The notes below the pieces were generated by a model. That model was not told where the DNA came from. It saw nothing but the letters and a program-made list of their open reading frames with translations, and made no database searches. 64,000 nt of DNA from Gammaproteobacteria bacterium (GTDB taxonomy: Bacteria > Pseudomonadota > Gammaproteobacteria > Burkholderiales > Thiobacillaceae), in the NCBI GenBank assembly GCA_018820765.1, contig JAHJNN010000012.1, forward strand, positions 62,001 to 126,000, written 5' to 3'. Shown here piece after piece: positions 15,925 to 23,372 of this stretch (the stretch's first letter is position 1; the number at the start of each line of letters is the position of its first letter). Position numbers and translations under genes: made by a program.

Positions 15925-16674
15925 ATGCTTGCCGGCAATCCGTTCATCCCGCTGACCGACTTTCTGTCCCCGCTGTTCCTGCAGGTCTACGTCGTCCTGA
16001 TGATTCTCGCGGTGGTCGCGGGGACGGCATTCGACCTGTTCCACAAGCGCAGCGCGCAGTTTTTCATGCAGGACCGGAAGCGCTCCAGGGAGGCCGCGAC
16101 GCGCAAGCTCAGCGGCGCGGACGTGGCGTCCATCGCGGCCCGCACGCTGGCGCACGACGTGGCGACGTTTGGCGAATTCTGCAACCGGAACCGACGGATT
16201 TCGCATGTCCTGATGTTCTATGGCTTCGTGCTCTATCTCGTCACGACCGTCGTGATGGTCTTCGCCTATCCCGCCGACCCGGGTACGCCGGCCGCCTGGC
16301 CGCTGCTGTGGAACCTCGGCGTCGTGATGGTGCTCGTCGGCGGCTACTGGTTTTTCTTCTTTCTCAGGGTGAACGTCGTGCATGACGGCCAGCCGCGCTG
16401 GCGGCTGGTGCAAGCCGATCTTTTCATCGTCTCGCTGCTTGCCAGCGTCACCTTTGCGCTCCTGTTCGAGCTCGTGGCGCTGGCGGATAACCCGACGGCG
16501 ACCCGGATCTTCTTCGGCCTCTACCTGCTGTTCACCACGCTGCTCTTCGTTTCCGTCCCCTGGTCCAAGTTCGCCCACATGTTCTACAAGCCGGTGATGG
16601 CGTTCGAGCGGCGGGTGCAGCAGGAAGACGGCTCCTCCGACCTTCCGGCGGCGGCACGCCGCCATCAACTCTGA
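15925..16674 (+). CDS. aprM: APS reductase membrane anchor
   Basis: 249 residues from ATG 15925, chosen because GGAGG lies 5 bp before it; the frame is open further upstream to 15790 but without a ribosome site. Five to six hydrophobic segments are visible (LQVYVVLMILAVVAG, HVLMFYGFVLYLVTTVVMVF, LLWNLGVVMVLVGGYWFFFFL, ADLFIVSLLASVTFALLF, IFFGLYLLFTTLLFVSV). AprM-type proteins replace QmoABC in Thiobacillus-like sulfur oxidisers and link AprBA to the quinone pool. It is directly followed by aprB, which supports the call. Confidence 0.85.
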   Translation: MLAGNPFIPLTDFLSPLFLQVYVVLMILAVVAGTAFDLFHKRSAQFFMQDRKRSREAATRKLSGADVASIAARTLAHDVATFGEFCNRNRRISHVLMFYGFVLYLVTTVVMVFAYPADPGTPAAWPLLWNLGVVMVLVGGYWFFFFLRVNVVHDGQPRWRLVQADLFIVSLLASVTFALLFELVALADNPTATRIFFGLYLLFTTLLFVSVPWSKFAHMFYKPVMAFERRVQQEDGSSDLPAAARRHQL

Positions 16675-16683
16675 GAGACCTCC

Positions 16684-17136
16684 ATGCCAACCTTCGTTTA
16701 CATGGGGCGGTGCGACGGCTGCGGAGAGTGCGTGAATATTTGTCCGTCGGACATCATGCACATCGATCCGGTCTACCGGAGAGCGTTCAACGTCGAGCCC
16801 AATTTCTGCTGGGAATGCTACTCGTGCGTGAAGGCCTGCCCGCAGCACGCCATTGACGTGCGCGGCTACGCCGACTTCAATCCGCTCGGGCACAGCGTGC
16901 GGGTCCATCGCGACACCGAGCTGGCGACCGTCTTCTGGAAAATTCGCTACCGCGACGGCCGGCAGAAAGAATTCCAGTTTCCGATCCGGACCACGCCGTG
17001 GGGGTCGATCCAGTCGCCCGCCGACTATGCGCCGCCCGACATGAGCACGCTCGGCTCGCCGCTGCTGGCGCACGAACCGGAGGCACTCAAGGTCGATCGG
17101 CTGCCCGGGCTTCCGGCATCGGGAGCGACGCCATGA
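16684..17136 (+). CDS. aprB: Adenylylsulfate (APS) reductase beta subunit
   Basis: 150 residues with two ferredoxin-type [4Fe-4S] motifs, CDGCGECVNICP (residues about 11-22) and CWECYSCVKACP (about 43-54), followed by the extended tail that wraps AprA. It carries electrons between AprA flavin and the membrane. In sulfur oxidisers the AprBA reaction runs from sulfite plus AMP to APS, in the cytoplasm. The gene starts 9 bp after aprM with GAGAGACC upstream, and its TGA overlaps the aprA start (ATGA). Confidence 0.95.
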   Translation: MPTFVYMGRCDGCGECVNICPSDIMHIDPVYRRAFNVEPNFCWECYSCVKACPQHAIDVRGYADFNPLGHSVRVHRDTELATVFWKIRYRDGRQKEFQFPIRTTPWGSIQSPADYAPPDMSTLGSPLLAHEPEALKVDRLPGLPASGATP

Positions 17137-18974
17137 GCCTGCGAGCCTCGCGCAAGATCAAGTTCGTCGATGCCGACATCCTGGTCATCGGCGGCGGCTT
17201 CGGCGGCTGCGGCGCGGCCTACGAATCCCGCTACTGGGGGCGCGACCTGAAGATCGTCGTCGCCGAAAAGGCCCACATCGACCGCAGCGGCGCCGTCGCC
17301 CACGGCCTGTCGGCGATCAACTGCTACATGGGCATGCAGTGGGGCGAGAACCAGCCGGAGGATTTCGTGCGCTACGCCCGCGGCGACCTGATGGGCCTGG
17401 TGCGCGAGGACCTGATCTACGACATCGCGCGCCACGTCGATTCGACCGTGCACAAGTTCGAGGAATGGGGCCTGCCGATCATGAAGAACCCGGAGACCGG
17501 CCGCTATCTCAGGGAAGGCAAATGGCAGATCATGATCCACGGCGAAAGCTACAAGCCCATCGTCGCCGAGGCCGCGAAAAAGTCGGCCGACGTCTACAAC
17601 CGCATCATGGTGACGCATCTCCTGATGGACGCGACGCGGCCCAACCGGGTCGCCGGTGCGGTCGGCTTCAGCGTGCGCGACGGCACGTTTTACGTGTTCC
17701 GCGCGAAGGCCGTGATCAACGCCGCCGGCGGCGCGTCGCATGTGTTCCGGCCGCGCTCGGTGGGCGAAGGCATGGGCCGCACCTGGTACGCGCCCTGGAG
17801 CAGCGCCTCGGCGTACGCGCTGCTGCTGGAGGCCGGCGCGAAAATGATCCAGCTGGAAAACCGAATCGTGCTGGCCCGCTTCAAGGATGGCTATGGGCCG
17901 GTCGGCGCCTGGTTCCTGCTGCTCAAGACCTTTGTCACCAACGCCTACGGCGAGCGCTTCGAGGCCTCGTGGATGGACGAGATCCGATCCATGGTCGGCA
18001 AGTACGCCGACGTCACGCCCTTGCCGACCTGCCTGCGCAATCATGCGCTCTTGCAGGAGGTCAAGGCGGGCAAGGGGCCCATCCTGATGCATACCCAGGA
18101 GGCCCTCGACACCAAGGAAAAGGAGGACATCGGCTGGGAGGATTTTCTCGACATGACCATCGGCCAGGCGGTCGTCTGGGCGTCGCAGAACATCGACCCC
18201 AAGGAGACGCCCTCCGAGCTGATCACCTCCGAACCCTACGTCATGGGCTCGCACGCCACCTGCTCGGGTGCCTGGGCGAGCGGCCCGGAGGACTGCGCCC
18301 CGGCGGACTACCAGTGGGGCTACAACCGGATGACCACGGTCGAAGGGCTGTTCGGCGCCGGGGACACCATCGGCGGTTCGGCGCACAAGTTCTCGTCCGG
18401 CTCGTTCACCGAAGGGCGGATCGCCGGCAAGGCAGCAGTGAAATACGTGCGGGACCACGCCGGAACTCCCCCGCAGGTGGACGAGCAGCAGGTCGAGCGG
18501 CTCAGGCACGCGATCTACCAGCCGATGGACACCTTCGAGCTCGGCCGCAACGAGATCGTCGCCGGGTCGGTCGCGCCCGGCTACATCTCGCCGCTGCACG
18601 GGCTGCAGCGGCTGGAAAAGATCATGGACGAGTACGTCGGCGGGGTCAGCATGTTCTATGTCACGAGCGAGCCTTTGCTCAACCGCGGACTTGAGCTCCT
18701 GCACATGCTGAAAGAGGACCTGGACTATCTCGGCGCCGACAGCCTGCACCAGCTGCAGCGGGCGTGGGAACTGCATCACCGCGTGCTGACCGCCGAGGCC
18801 GTCACCCGCCACACCCTGTTCCGGCAGGAAACCCGGTGGCCGGGCTATTACTATCGCGCCGACCATCCGAAGCTGGTCGACCCGGACTGGCATGTCTTCA
18901 CCTCGTCGCAGTACGACCCACAGGCGAATGAATGGCAGATGACCAAGCTGCCGGTCCACCACATCATCTCGTAA
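17133..18974 (+). CDS. aprA: Adenylylsulfate (APS) reductase alpha subunit
   Basis: 613 residues of the fumarate-reductase-like flavoprotein family. The FAD motif GGGFGGCGAAYE is near residue 24, and DRSGAVAHGLSAINCYMG carries conserved active-site residues; the C-terminal FSSGSFTEGRIAGKAAVKY is another flavin contact. It oxidises sulfite with AMP to APS. ATG 17133 overlaps the aprB stop, indicating translational coupling. The longer frame from 16998 runs through aprB and is not the real start. Confidence 0.96.
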   Translation: MSLRASRKIKFVDADILVIGGGFGGCGAAYESRYWGRDLKIVVAEKAHIDRSGAVAHGLSAINCYMGMQWGENQPEDFVRYARGDLMGLVREDLIYDIARHVDSTVHKFEEWGLPIMKNPETGRYLREGKWQIMIHGESYKPIVAEAAKKSADVYNRIMVTHLLMDATRPNRVAGAVGFSVRDGTFYVFRAKAVINAAGGASHVFRPRSVGEGMGRTWYAPWSSASAYALLLEAGAKMIQLENRIVLARFKDGYGPVGAWFLLLKTFVTNAYGERFEASWMDEIRSMVGKYADVTPLPTCLRNHALLQEVKAGKGPILMHTQEALDTKEKEDIGWEDFLDMTIGQAVVWASQNIDPKETPSELITSEPYVMGSHATCSGAWASGPEDCAPADYQWGYNRMTTVEGLFGAGDTIGGSAHKFSSGSFTEGRIAGKAAVKYVRDHAGTPPQVDEQQVERLRHAIYQPMDTFELGRNEIVAGSVAPGYISPLHGLQRLEKIMDEYVGGVSMFYVTSEPLLNRGLELLHMLKEDLDYLGADSLHQLQRAWELHHRVLTAEAVTRHTLFRQETRWPGYYYRADHPKLVDPDWHVFTSSQYDPQANEWQMTKLPVHHIIS

Positions 18975-19097
18975 GCGCGACGCCGCTTAGGCCGGCATCG
19001 ACTATATTTCAATTTCAATCGGTCGCTCGGTCAACGTATGTTGCGGAGCCTGGGCCGCGCGATGTCCCGAGGATGCAGCTCCGCAAGGAGACGTCTC

Positions 19098-20315
19098 ATG
19101 CTGACGAAAGTCGCCACTGCCGCGAGTCCGCAGAAGGTGTGGGAACGGCTGTCGCGCAACGAGCCGATGTTCATCCTCGATGTGCGCAACGCGGACGAGT
19201 TCGAACGCTGGCGGGTGGAAGGCCCGCAACCCGTTCCCACGCTCAATGTCCCCTATTTCGAACTGCTCGACCTGGAAGGCGAGGAGGAGGATGTCACCGA
19301 AGCCGTGATGCGCGGGGTGCGGGCGCAACTCATGCCCCAATTGCCCAATGACCGGCCCATCCTTGCCGTGTGTGCCGAGGGCAATACCTCCAATTACGTT
19401 GCAGAAGGGCTGCGCCGCCTGGGCTTCGATGCGGTGAACATGGAAGGCGGCATGGAGGCATGGGGAAATTTCTACTACTGGCGCCCGGTCGAGGAGAGCG
19501 AGCGATTTGCGCTCTACCAGGTGGTGCGTCCGGCCCGCGGTTGCCTGAGCCACGTGCTGGTGAGCGACCAGCACGCCGCGGTGTTCGACCCCGCCCGCCA
19601 CATCGAGACCTATCGCGAACTGGCCGCCGCCGTGGGCGCGCGGATCGAATGGGTGCTGGACACCCACCTGCATGCCGACCACCTGAGCGGCGGTCCGGCG
19701 CTCGGTGAACGCGACCACATTCCCTACTACCTGCACCCCTATGACGCGATCCACCCGATGGACATGCTGCCCGCCCGCATCGCGTATCGCCCGCTGGAGG
19801 CGGAGCAGGTGCTCCGCATCGGCCGGGCCGAGGTCAGGGTCCTGCATTTTCCCGGGCACACCCTGGGGACGGTGGCCTTCCTCATCGACGGGCGCTATCT
19901 GCTGAACGGCGACAGCCTGTTCCTGGAGTCCATCGCCCGCCCTGATCTGGGCGGCCGCGCCGAAGGATGGGCTCCCTTGCTCTACGACTCGCTGAAGCGG
20001 ATGGCGGAACTGCCGGACGAGACGGTGGTGCTGCCGGCCCATTTCAGCGACATCGCGGCAGGCGATGAAAACGGCGTCTACCGCGCCACGCTGGGTGATC
20101 TCAAGCAGCGCAATCCGGGCCTGCTCAAGCTGGCCGAGGGCGAGCAGGCCTTCACTGACTACATCCTGGCGAGCCTGCCCGAGTTTCCCGCGGCCTATAT
20201 CGAGATCAAGCGCGCCAATGCGGGGCTGGCCAGTCCGGACGAACGCAAGGCGCAGGAACTGGAACTGGGCAAGAACATCTGTGCGGTGGGGAAACGCAGT
20301 CCGCCGGGCGCATGA
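19098..20315 (+). CDS. Rhodanese plus metallo-beta-lactamase (persulfide dioxygenase-like) fusion
   Basis: 405 residues from ATG 19098, with AAGGAG 7 bp upstream. An N-terminal rhodanese domain carries the sulfur-accepting Cys in AVCAEGNTS (about residue 92). A C-terminal ETHE1/glyoxalase II-like domain follows, with HLHADH (about 192), HFPGHTLG (about 254) and GDSLF (about 271) as metal ligands. Related fusions oxidise glutathione or protein persulfides to sulfite. The gene lies 123 bp after aprA, so it could generate the sulfite that AprBA uses; that link is inference. Confidence 0.85.
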   Translation: MLTKVATAASPQKVWERLSRNEPMFILDVRNADEFERWRVEGPQPVPTLNVPYFELLDLEGEEEDVTEAVMRGVRAQLMPQLPNDRPILAVCAEGNTSNYVAEGLRRLGFDAVNMEGGMEAWGNFYYWRPVEESERFALYQVVRPARGCLSHVLVSDQHAAVFDPARHIETYRELAAAVGARIEWVLDTHLHADHLSGGPALGERDHIPYYLHPYDAIHPMDMLPARIAYRPLEAEQVLRIGRAEVRVLHFPGHTLGTVAFLIDGRYLLNGDSLFLESIARPDLGGRAEGWAPLLYDSLKRMAELPDETVVLPAHFSDIAAGDENGVYRATLGDLKQRNPGLLKLAEGEQAFTDYILASLPEFPAAYIEIKRANAGLASPDERKAQELELGKNICAVGKRSPPGA

Positions 20316-20443
20316 CGGGCGTACTGGCCGCGCTCTCGACGCCCAACCGGATAGCGAGGTCTTGAATAATCGGAATACGGAACTACCTTGGAGGTGTGGT
20401 CGGTTGAACCGGCTTATCCGAAAACTTTTTTGGGAGATCCATC

Positions 20444-20887
20444 ATGGCCAACATCAGTCGTTATGACCCTTTCAGTCTCACCCGCACCGATCCGTTCGGC
20501 GACATCGACGATCTGTTCAAGGGTTTCTTCATGCGCCCCGTCATGTTCGAGGGCCAGCCCCAGATGCAGATCAAGATGGACGTGAAGGAGGATGACGGCG
20601 CCTATACCGTGCACGCCGAGATCCCCGGGGTGAAGAAGGAAGACATCCAGGTCAGCATCGAAGGCAACCAGGTTTCGATCAGCGCCGAAACGAAGATCGA
20701 GAAGGAAGAGAAAAAGGGCGAAAAAGTGCTGCGTTCCGAGCGCTACGTCGGCAAGGTGGCGCGCAGCTTCACCCTGGCGCACGAGGTGGACGAAGCCAAG
20801 TCCGAGGCCAAATACAGCGACGGCGTGCTGGAACTGACGCTGCCTAAAAAGGCGGCCACTGCGGCCAGAAAACTGGCCATCCAGTAA
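20444..20887 (+). CDS. hsp20: Small heat shock protein, Hsp20/alpha-crystallin family
   Basis: 147 residues: a short N-terminal arm (SRYDPFSLTRTDPFGDIDDLFKGFF), the alpha-crystallin domain from about residue 42 (MDVKEDDGAYTVHAEIPGVKKEDIQVSIEGNQVSI) and the C-terminal KKAATAARKLAIQ. It is a cytosolic ATP-independent holdase. GGGAG lies 9 bp before ATG 20444, next to a run of T that could pair near it. CTTGAA at 20361 resembles a sigma-32 -35 but has no matching -10. A strong terminator follows. Confidence 0.93.
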   Translation: MANISRYDPFSLTRTDPFGDIDDLFKGFFMRPVMFEGQPQMQIKMDVKEDDGAYTVHAEIPGVKKEDIQVSIEGNQVSISAETKIEKEEKKGEKVLRSERYVGKVARSFTLAHEVDEAKSEAKYSDGVLELTLPKKAATAARKLAIQ

Positions 20888-20906
20888 GCCTTGCCTGCCT
20901 CCGGGC

Positions 20907-20945
20907 AAAGGGCGGCGCCCGTTGACGGGTGCCGCCCTTTCCTTT
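20907..20945 (+). terminator. Rho-independent terminator after hsp20
   Basis: A 16-bp stem with one G-T pair (AAAGGGCGGCGCCCGT, 20907-20922, with 20925-20940), a 2-base apex and a T-rich tail (CCTTTTCC). Confidence 0.85.
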
Positions 20946-20964
20946 TCCCCGATCGGAGCGCGCC

Positions 20965-22278
20965 ATGGAAATCCTGCTTTTGACCGCACTCATCGTGCTG
21001 AATGGCGTGTTCGCCATGTCCGAAATCGCGCTGGTGACGGCACGGCGCTCACGCCTCGCGCGGCTGGCCGAGGACGGCAGCGCTGCGGCCGCGGTGGCCA
21101 TGGCGCTGCACGACGATCCGACGCGCTTCCTGTCGACGGTGCAGGTCGGCATCACCTCGATCGGCATCCTCAACGGCATCATCGGCGAGGCTGTGCTGGC
21201 GGGACCGCTGGCGCACTGGATGCAGACGCTCGGGGCGCCGCTCGGGGCAAGCCGGCTCGCCGCCACGGCGCTGGTGGTCATCATCATCACCTACGTCACG
21301 ATCGTGATCGGCGAACTGGTGCCCAAACGCATCGGCCAGCTCGACCCCGAAGGCATCGCCTGCCGGCTGGCGCGTCCGATGCAGCGGCTGGCGGTGCTGG
21401 CGCATCCGTTCGTGCGCCTGCTGTCGGTGTCGACCGATGCCGTGCTGCATCTGCTGCGCGCGCGTGCTGCTTCCCGGCAGGACGTCATCCAGGACGAAAT
21501 CCACGCCCTGCTGCAGGAAGGCTCGGACAGCGGCGCGATCGAACAGCCTGAACGCGAGATGGTGCGCAATGTGCTGCGTCTCGACGACCGTCCGGTCGAA
21601 TCGCTGATGACGCCGCGCGCCGGCATCGTCTTTCTCGATACCGCGCTGCCGCTGGACGAGAACCTGCGGCGCGTGACCGAATCCGGCCATGCGCGCTTTC
21701 CGGTCTGCCGGGACGGACTCGACGAGGTGCTCGGCATCCTCGACGCCCGACAGTTGCTCACCCCTTTGCTGGCCGGCGCACCGCCCAGCCTCACCAACGC
21801 CCTGCAGCCGGCGACGTTCATGCCGGAGCGCCTCAGCGGACTGGATCTGCTGGAGCAATTCCGCGCATCCGGAATCCGCCTGATGCTGGTCATCGACGAA
21901 TACGGCGAGATCAACGGGCTGGTCACCCTCGCCGACGTGCTGGAAGCGGTCGCCGGCGAATTCACCCCGCCCAGGCAGGAGGAAGCCTGGGCGGTGCGGC
22001 GCGAGGACGGCTCCTGGCTGCTCGACGGCCTGATCCCCATTCCCGAACTGATGGACCGGCTGAAGCTGAAAAGCGTCCCCGAAGCAGGCAGGCGGCGCTA
22101 TCACACGCTGAGCGGGCTGGTGATGTGGCTGTCGGGGACGCTGCCGCAAACCGGCGATGTGCTGGCGTGGGAAAACTGGCGCTTCGAAGTGGTCGACCTC
22201 GACGGCAAGCGCATCGACAAGATCCTCGCCACGCCGGTTGCGCCTGCCGCAGACATGCCACCGGACACGCCGGGTTGA
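20965..22278 (+). CDS. HlyC/CorC (CNNM) family membrane protein
   Basis: 437 residues from ATG 20965, preceded by CGGAGCG. The N-terminal DUF21 transmembrane domain (about 1-190) has helices LLLTALIVLNGVFAMSEIALV, VQVGITSIGILNGIIGEAVL and LVVIIITYVTIVIGELVPKRI. A CBS-pair domain follows (about 210-330; LMTPRAGIVFLDTALPLDENL, GLVTLADVLEAVAGE), then the CorC_HlyC acidic C-terminal domain. The family exports or senses divalent cations such as Mg/Co in the inner membrane. No haemolytic role is implied by the sequence. Confidence 0.88.
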   Translation: MEILLLTALIVLNGVFAMSEIALVTARRSRLARLAEDGSAAAAVAMALHDDPTRFLSTVQVGITSIGILNGIIGEAVLAGPLAHWMQTLGAPLGASRLAATALVVIIITYVTIVIGELVPKRIGQLDPEGIACRLARPMQRLAVLAHPFVRLLSVSTDAVLHLLRARAASRQDVIQDEIHALLQEGSDSGAIEQPEREMVRNVLRLDDRPVESLMTPRAGIVFLDTALPLDENLRRVTESGHARFPVCRDGLDEVLGILDARQLLTPLLAGAPPSLTNALQPATFMPERLSGLDLLEQFRASGIRLMLVIDEYGEINGLVTLADVLEAVAGEFTPPRQEEAWAVRREDGSWLLDGLIPIPELMDRLKLKSVPEAGRRRYHTLSGLVMWLSGTLPQTGDVLAWENWRFEVVDLDGKRIDKILATPVAPAADMPPDTPG

Positions 22279-22415
22279 CGCAGGTCTGTCGCCCGGCCGC
22301 GATTCTGCGGCGAATTGACTTTTCGCATGGAAAATCAAGGCTATGGTGTGATATATACGTGCGCCCTGGCCGGCCGGGCGCCGCTCAGGGCACATAGCGT
22401 CCGGCGAGACGCGCA

Positions 22416-22502
22416 ATGTTCAAAAAAATCGAAGAATGGAAAGTGATGTACCCAGGTCGACCGCAAACTGACGTCCCACAGGGCAAGGACGTCATCCAAT
22501 GA
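22416..22502 (+). CDS. Possible 28-residue ORF coupled to the Crp/Fnr gene
   Basis: ATG 22416 opens a frame MFKKIEEWKVMYPGRPQTDV... of 28 codons. Its TGA overlaps the regulator's ATG as ATGA, a typical translational-coupling arrangement, and the regulator's own AAGGA ribosome site lies inside it. The ribosome site of the small ORF itself (GGCGAGACG) is weak. It is too short for homology; it may be a coupling leader. Confidence 0.4.
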   Translation: MFKKIEEWKVMYPGRPQTDVPQGKDVIQ

Positions 22503-23203
22503 AGTCAAATTGCACCAACCCGGCGTGGATCGGCCGCGCGGAATGCGCCGTGTGCGATGTGCGCGGCTTCGTCCTGTTCTCAGGCTTGTCCACCCTCGAA
22601 CTGGATGCGATTCTGCAGCCCATCGACAACCTGCGCGTGCCGCAAAATGCGGTGCTTTACGAGCAGGATTCGGCAGCACCCTGCGTCTATACCCTGCGCA
22701 GCGGCCTCATCAAGCTCAAGGTCGACCTGCCCAACGGCGGCCGGCGCATCGTGCGCCTGCTGCGCCCGGGCGACGTGGCGGGGATGGAAACGCTGGTGGG
22801 CGAACGCTACCACCACACGGCCGTCGCCTTGCAGGACGCCGATGTCTGCCGCATTCCGCGCGAGGTGGTGCTGCGGCTGGACCAGACCAATCCGGCGGTT
22901 CACCAGGCATTGATGCGACGCTGGCAGCGCTCGGTCGATCAGGCCGATCATTTCATCGTCGCGCTGTCCACCGGCTCCGCGGAAGCCCGCATGGCACGCC
23001 TGCTGATCACCTTGGGCTGCACCGGCAGCCAGCCTGACACCTCGATGCCAAGCCGCGAGGACATGGGGGCGCTGCTCGGCATCACGACCGAAACGGCCAG
23101 CCGCGTCGTCGCCGAATTCAGACGACGCGGCCTGATCCATATCGAGAAAGGCGATTGCGTCGCCTATGACCACGCCGGCCTCACCCGTCTGGCGCAGGGG
23201 TAA
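22499..23203 (+). CDS. Crp/Fnr-family regulator with FNR-like cysteines
   Basis: 234 residues. The cyclic-nucleotide-binding-like domain spans about 25-140 and the C-terminal HTH is SREDMGALLGITTETASRVVAEFRRRGLI, where E..SR resembles the FNR recognition helix. Cysteines at 5, 16 and 19 plus C117 (DVCRIPREVV) parallel the three N-terminal Cys and C122 of FNR, although N-terminal spacing differs, so an oxygen- or NO-sensing iron-sulfur cluster is possible. AAGGA lies 9 bp before ATG. An FNR-type box sits just downstream before the next gene. Confidence 0.88.
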   Translation: MKSNCTNPAWIGRAECAVCDVRGFVLFSGLSTLELDAILQPIDNLRVPQNAVLYEQDSAAPCVYTLRSGLIKLKVDLPNGGRRIVRLLRPGDVAGMETLVGERYHHTAVALQDADVCRIPREVVLRLDQTNPAVHQALMRRWQRSVDQADHFIVALSTGSAEARMARLLITLGCTGSQPDTSMPSREDMGALLGITTETASRVVAEFRRRGLIHIEKGDCVAYDHAGLTRLAQG

Positions 23204-23234
23204 ACCGCGTTGCTTATTTGATACGTTTGTCTGA

Positions 23235-23248
23235 TTGACAAATATCAA
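23235..23248 (+). promoter_or_regulatory. FNR-type box upstream of the large outer-membrane protein
   Basis: TTGAC-AAAT-ATCAA matches the FNR consensus TTGAT-N4-ATCAA at 9 of 10 positions with exact spacing. It lies 125 bp before the ATG at 23373 and 32 bp after the Crp/Fnr gene, so that regulator is the obvious candidate to bind it. Confidence 0.65.
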
Positions 23249-23372
23249 TTACGTGAGGCTGCCCGGAAAGCCGTTTAAACTCGCGCGCAGTCGGAATTCT
23301 TTCCATCAGCCGACTGAAAATCAAGAACAGGGCGTTGCGCCGTCATGGAACGGCCGCCCTCAGGGAGTCCGA

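Noticed and set aside
16998-17132. An upstream extension of aprA
   Set aside because: The extra 45 codons overlap aprB in another frame; the ATG at 17133 has the ATGA overlap and gives the family's normal N-terminus.
20361-20390. Sigma-32 heat-shock promoter before hsp20
   Set aside because: CTTGAA is present at 20361, but no CCCCAT-like -10 follows at 13-17 bp. Kept only as a remark.
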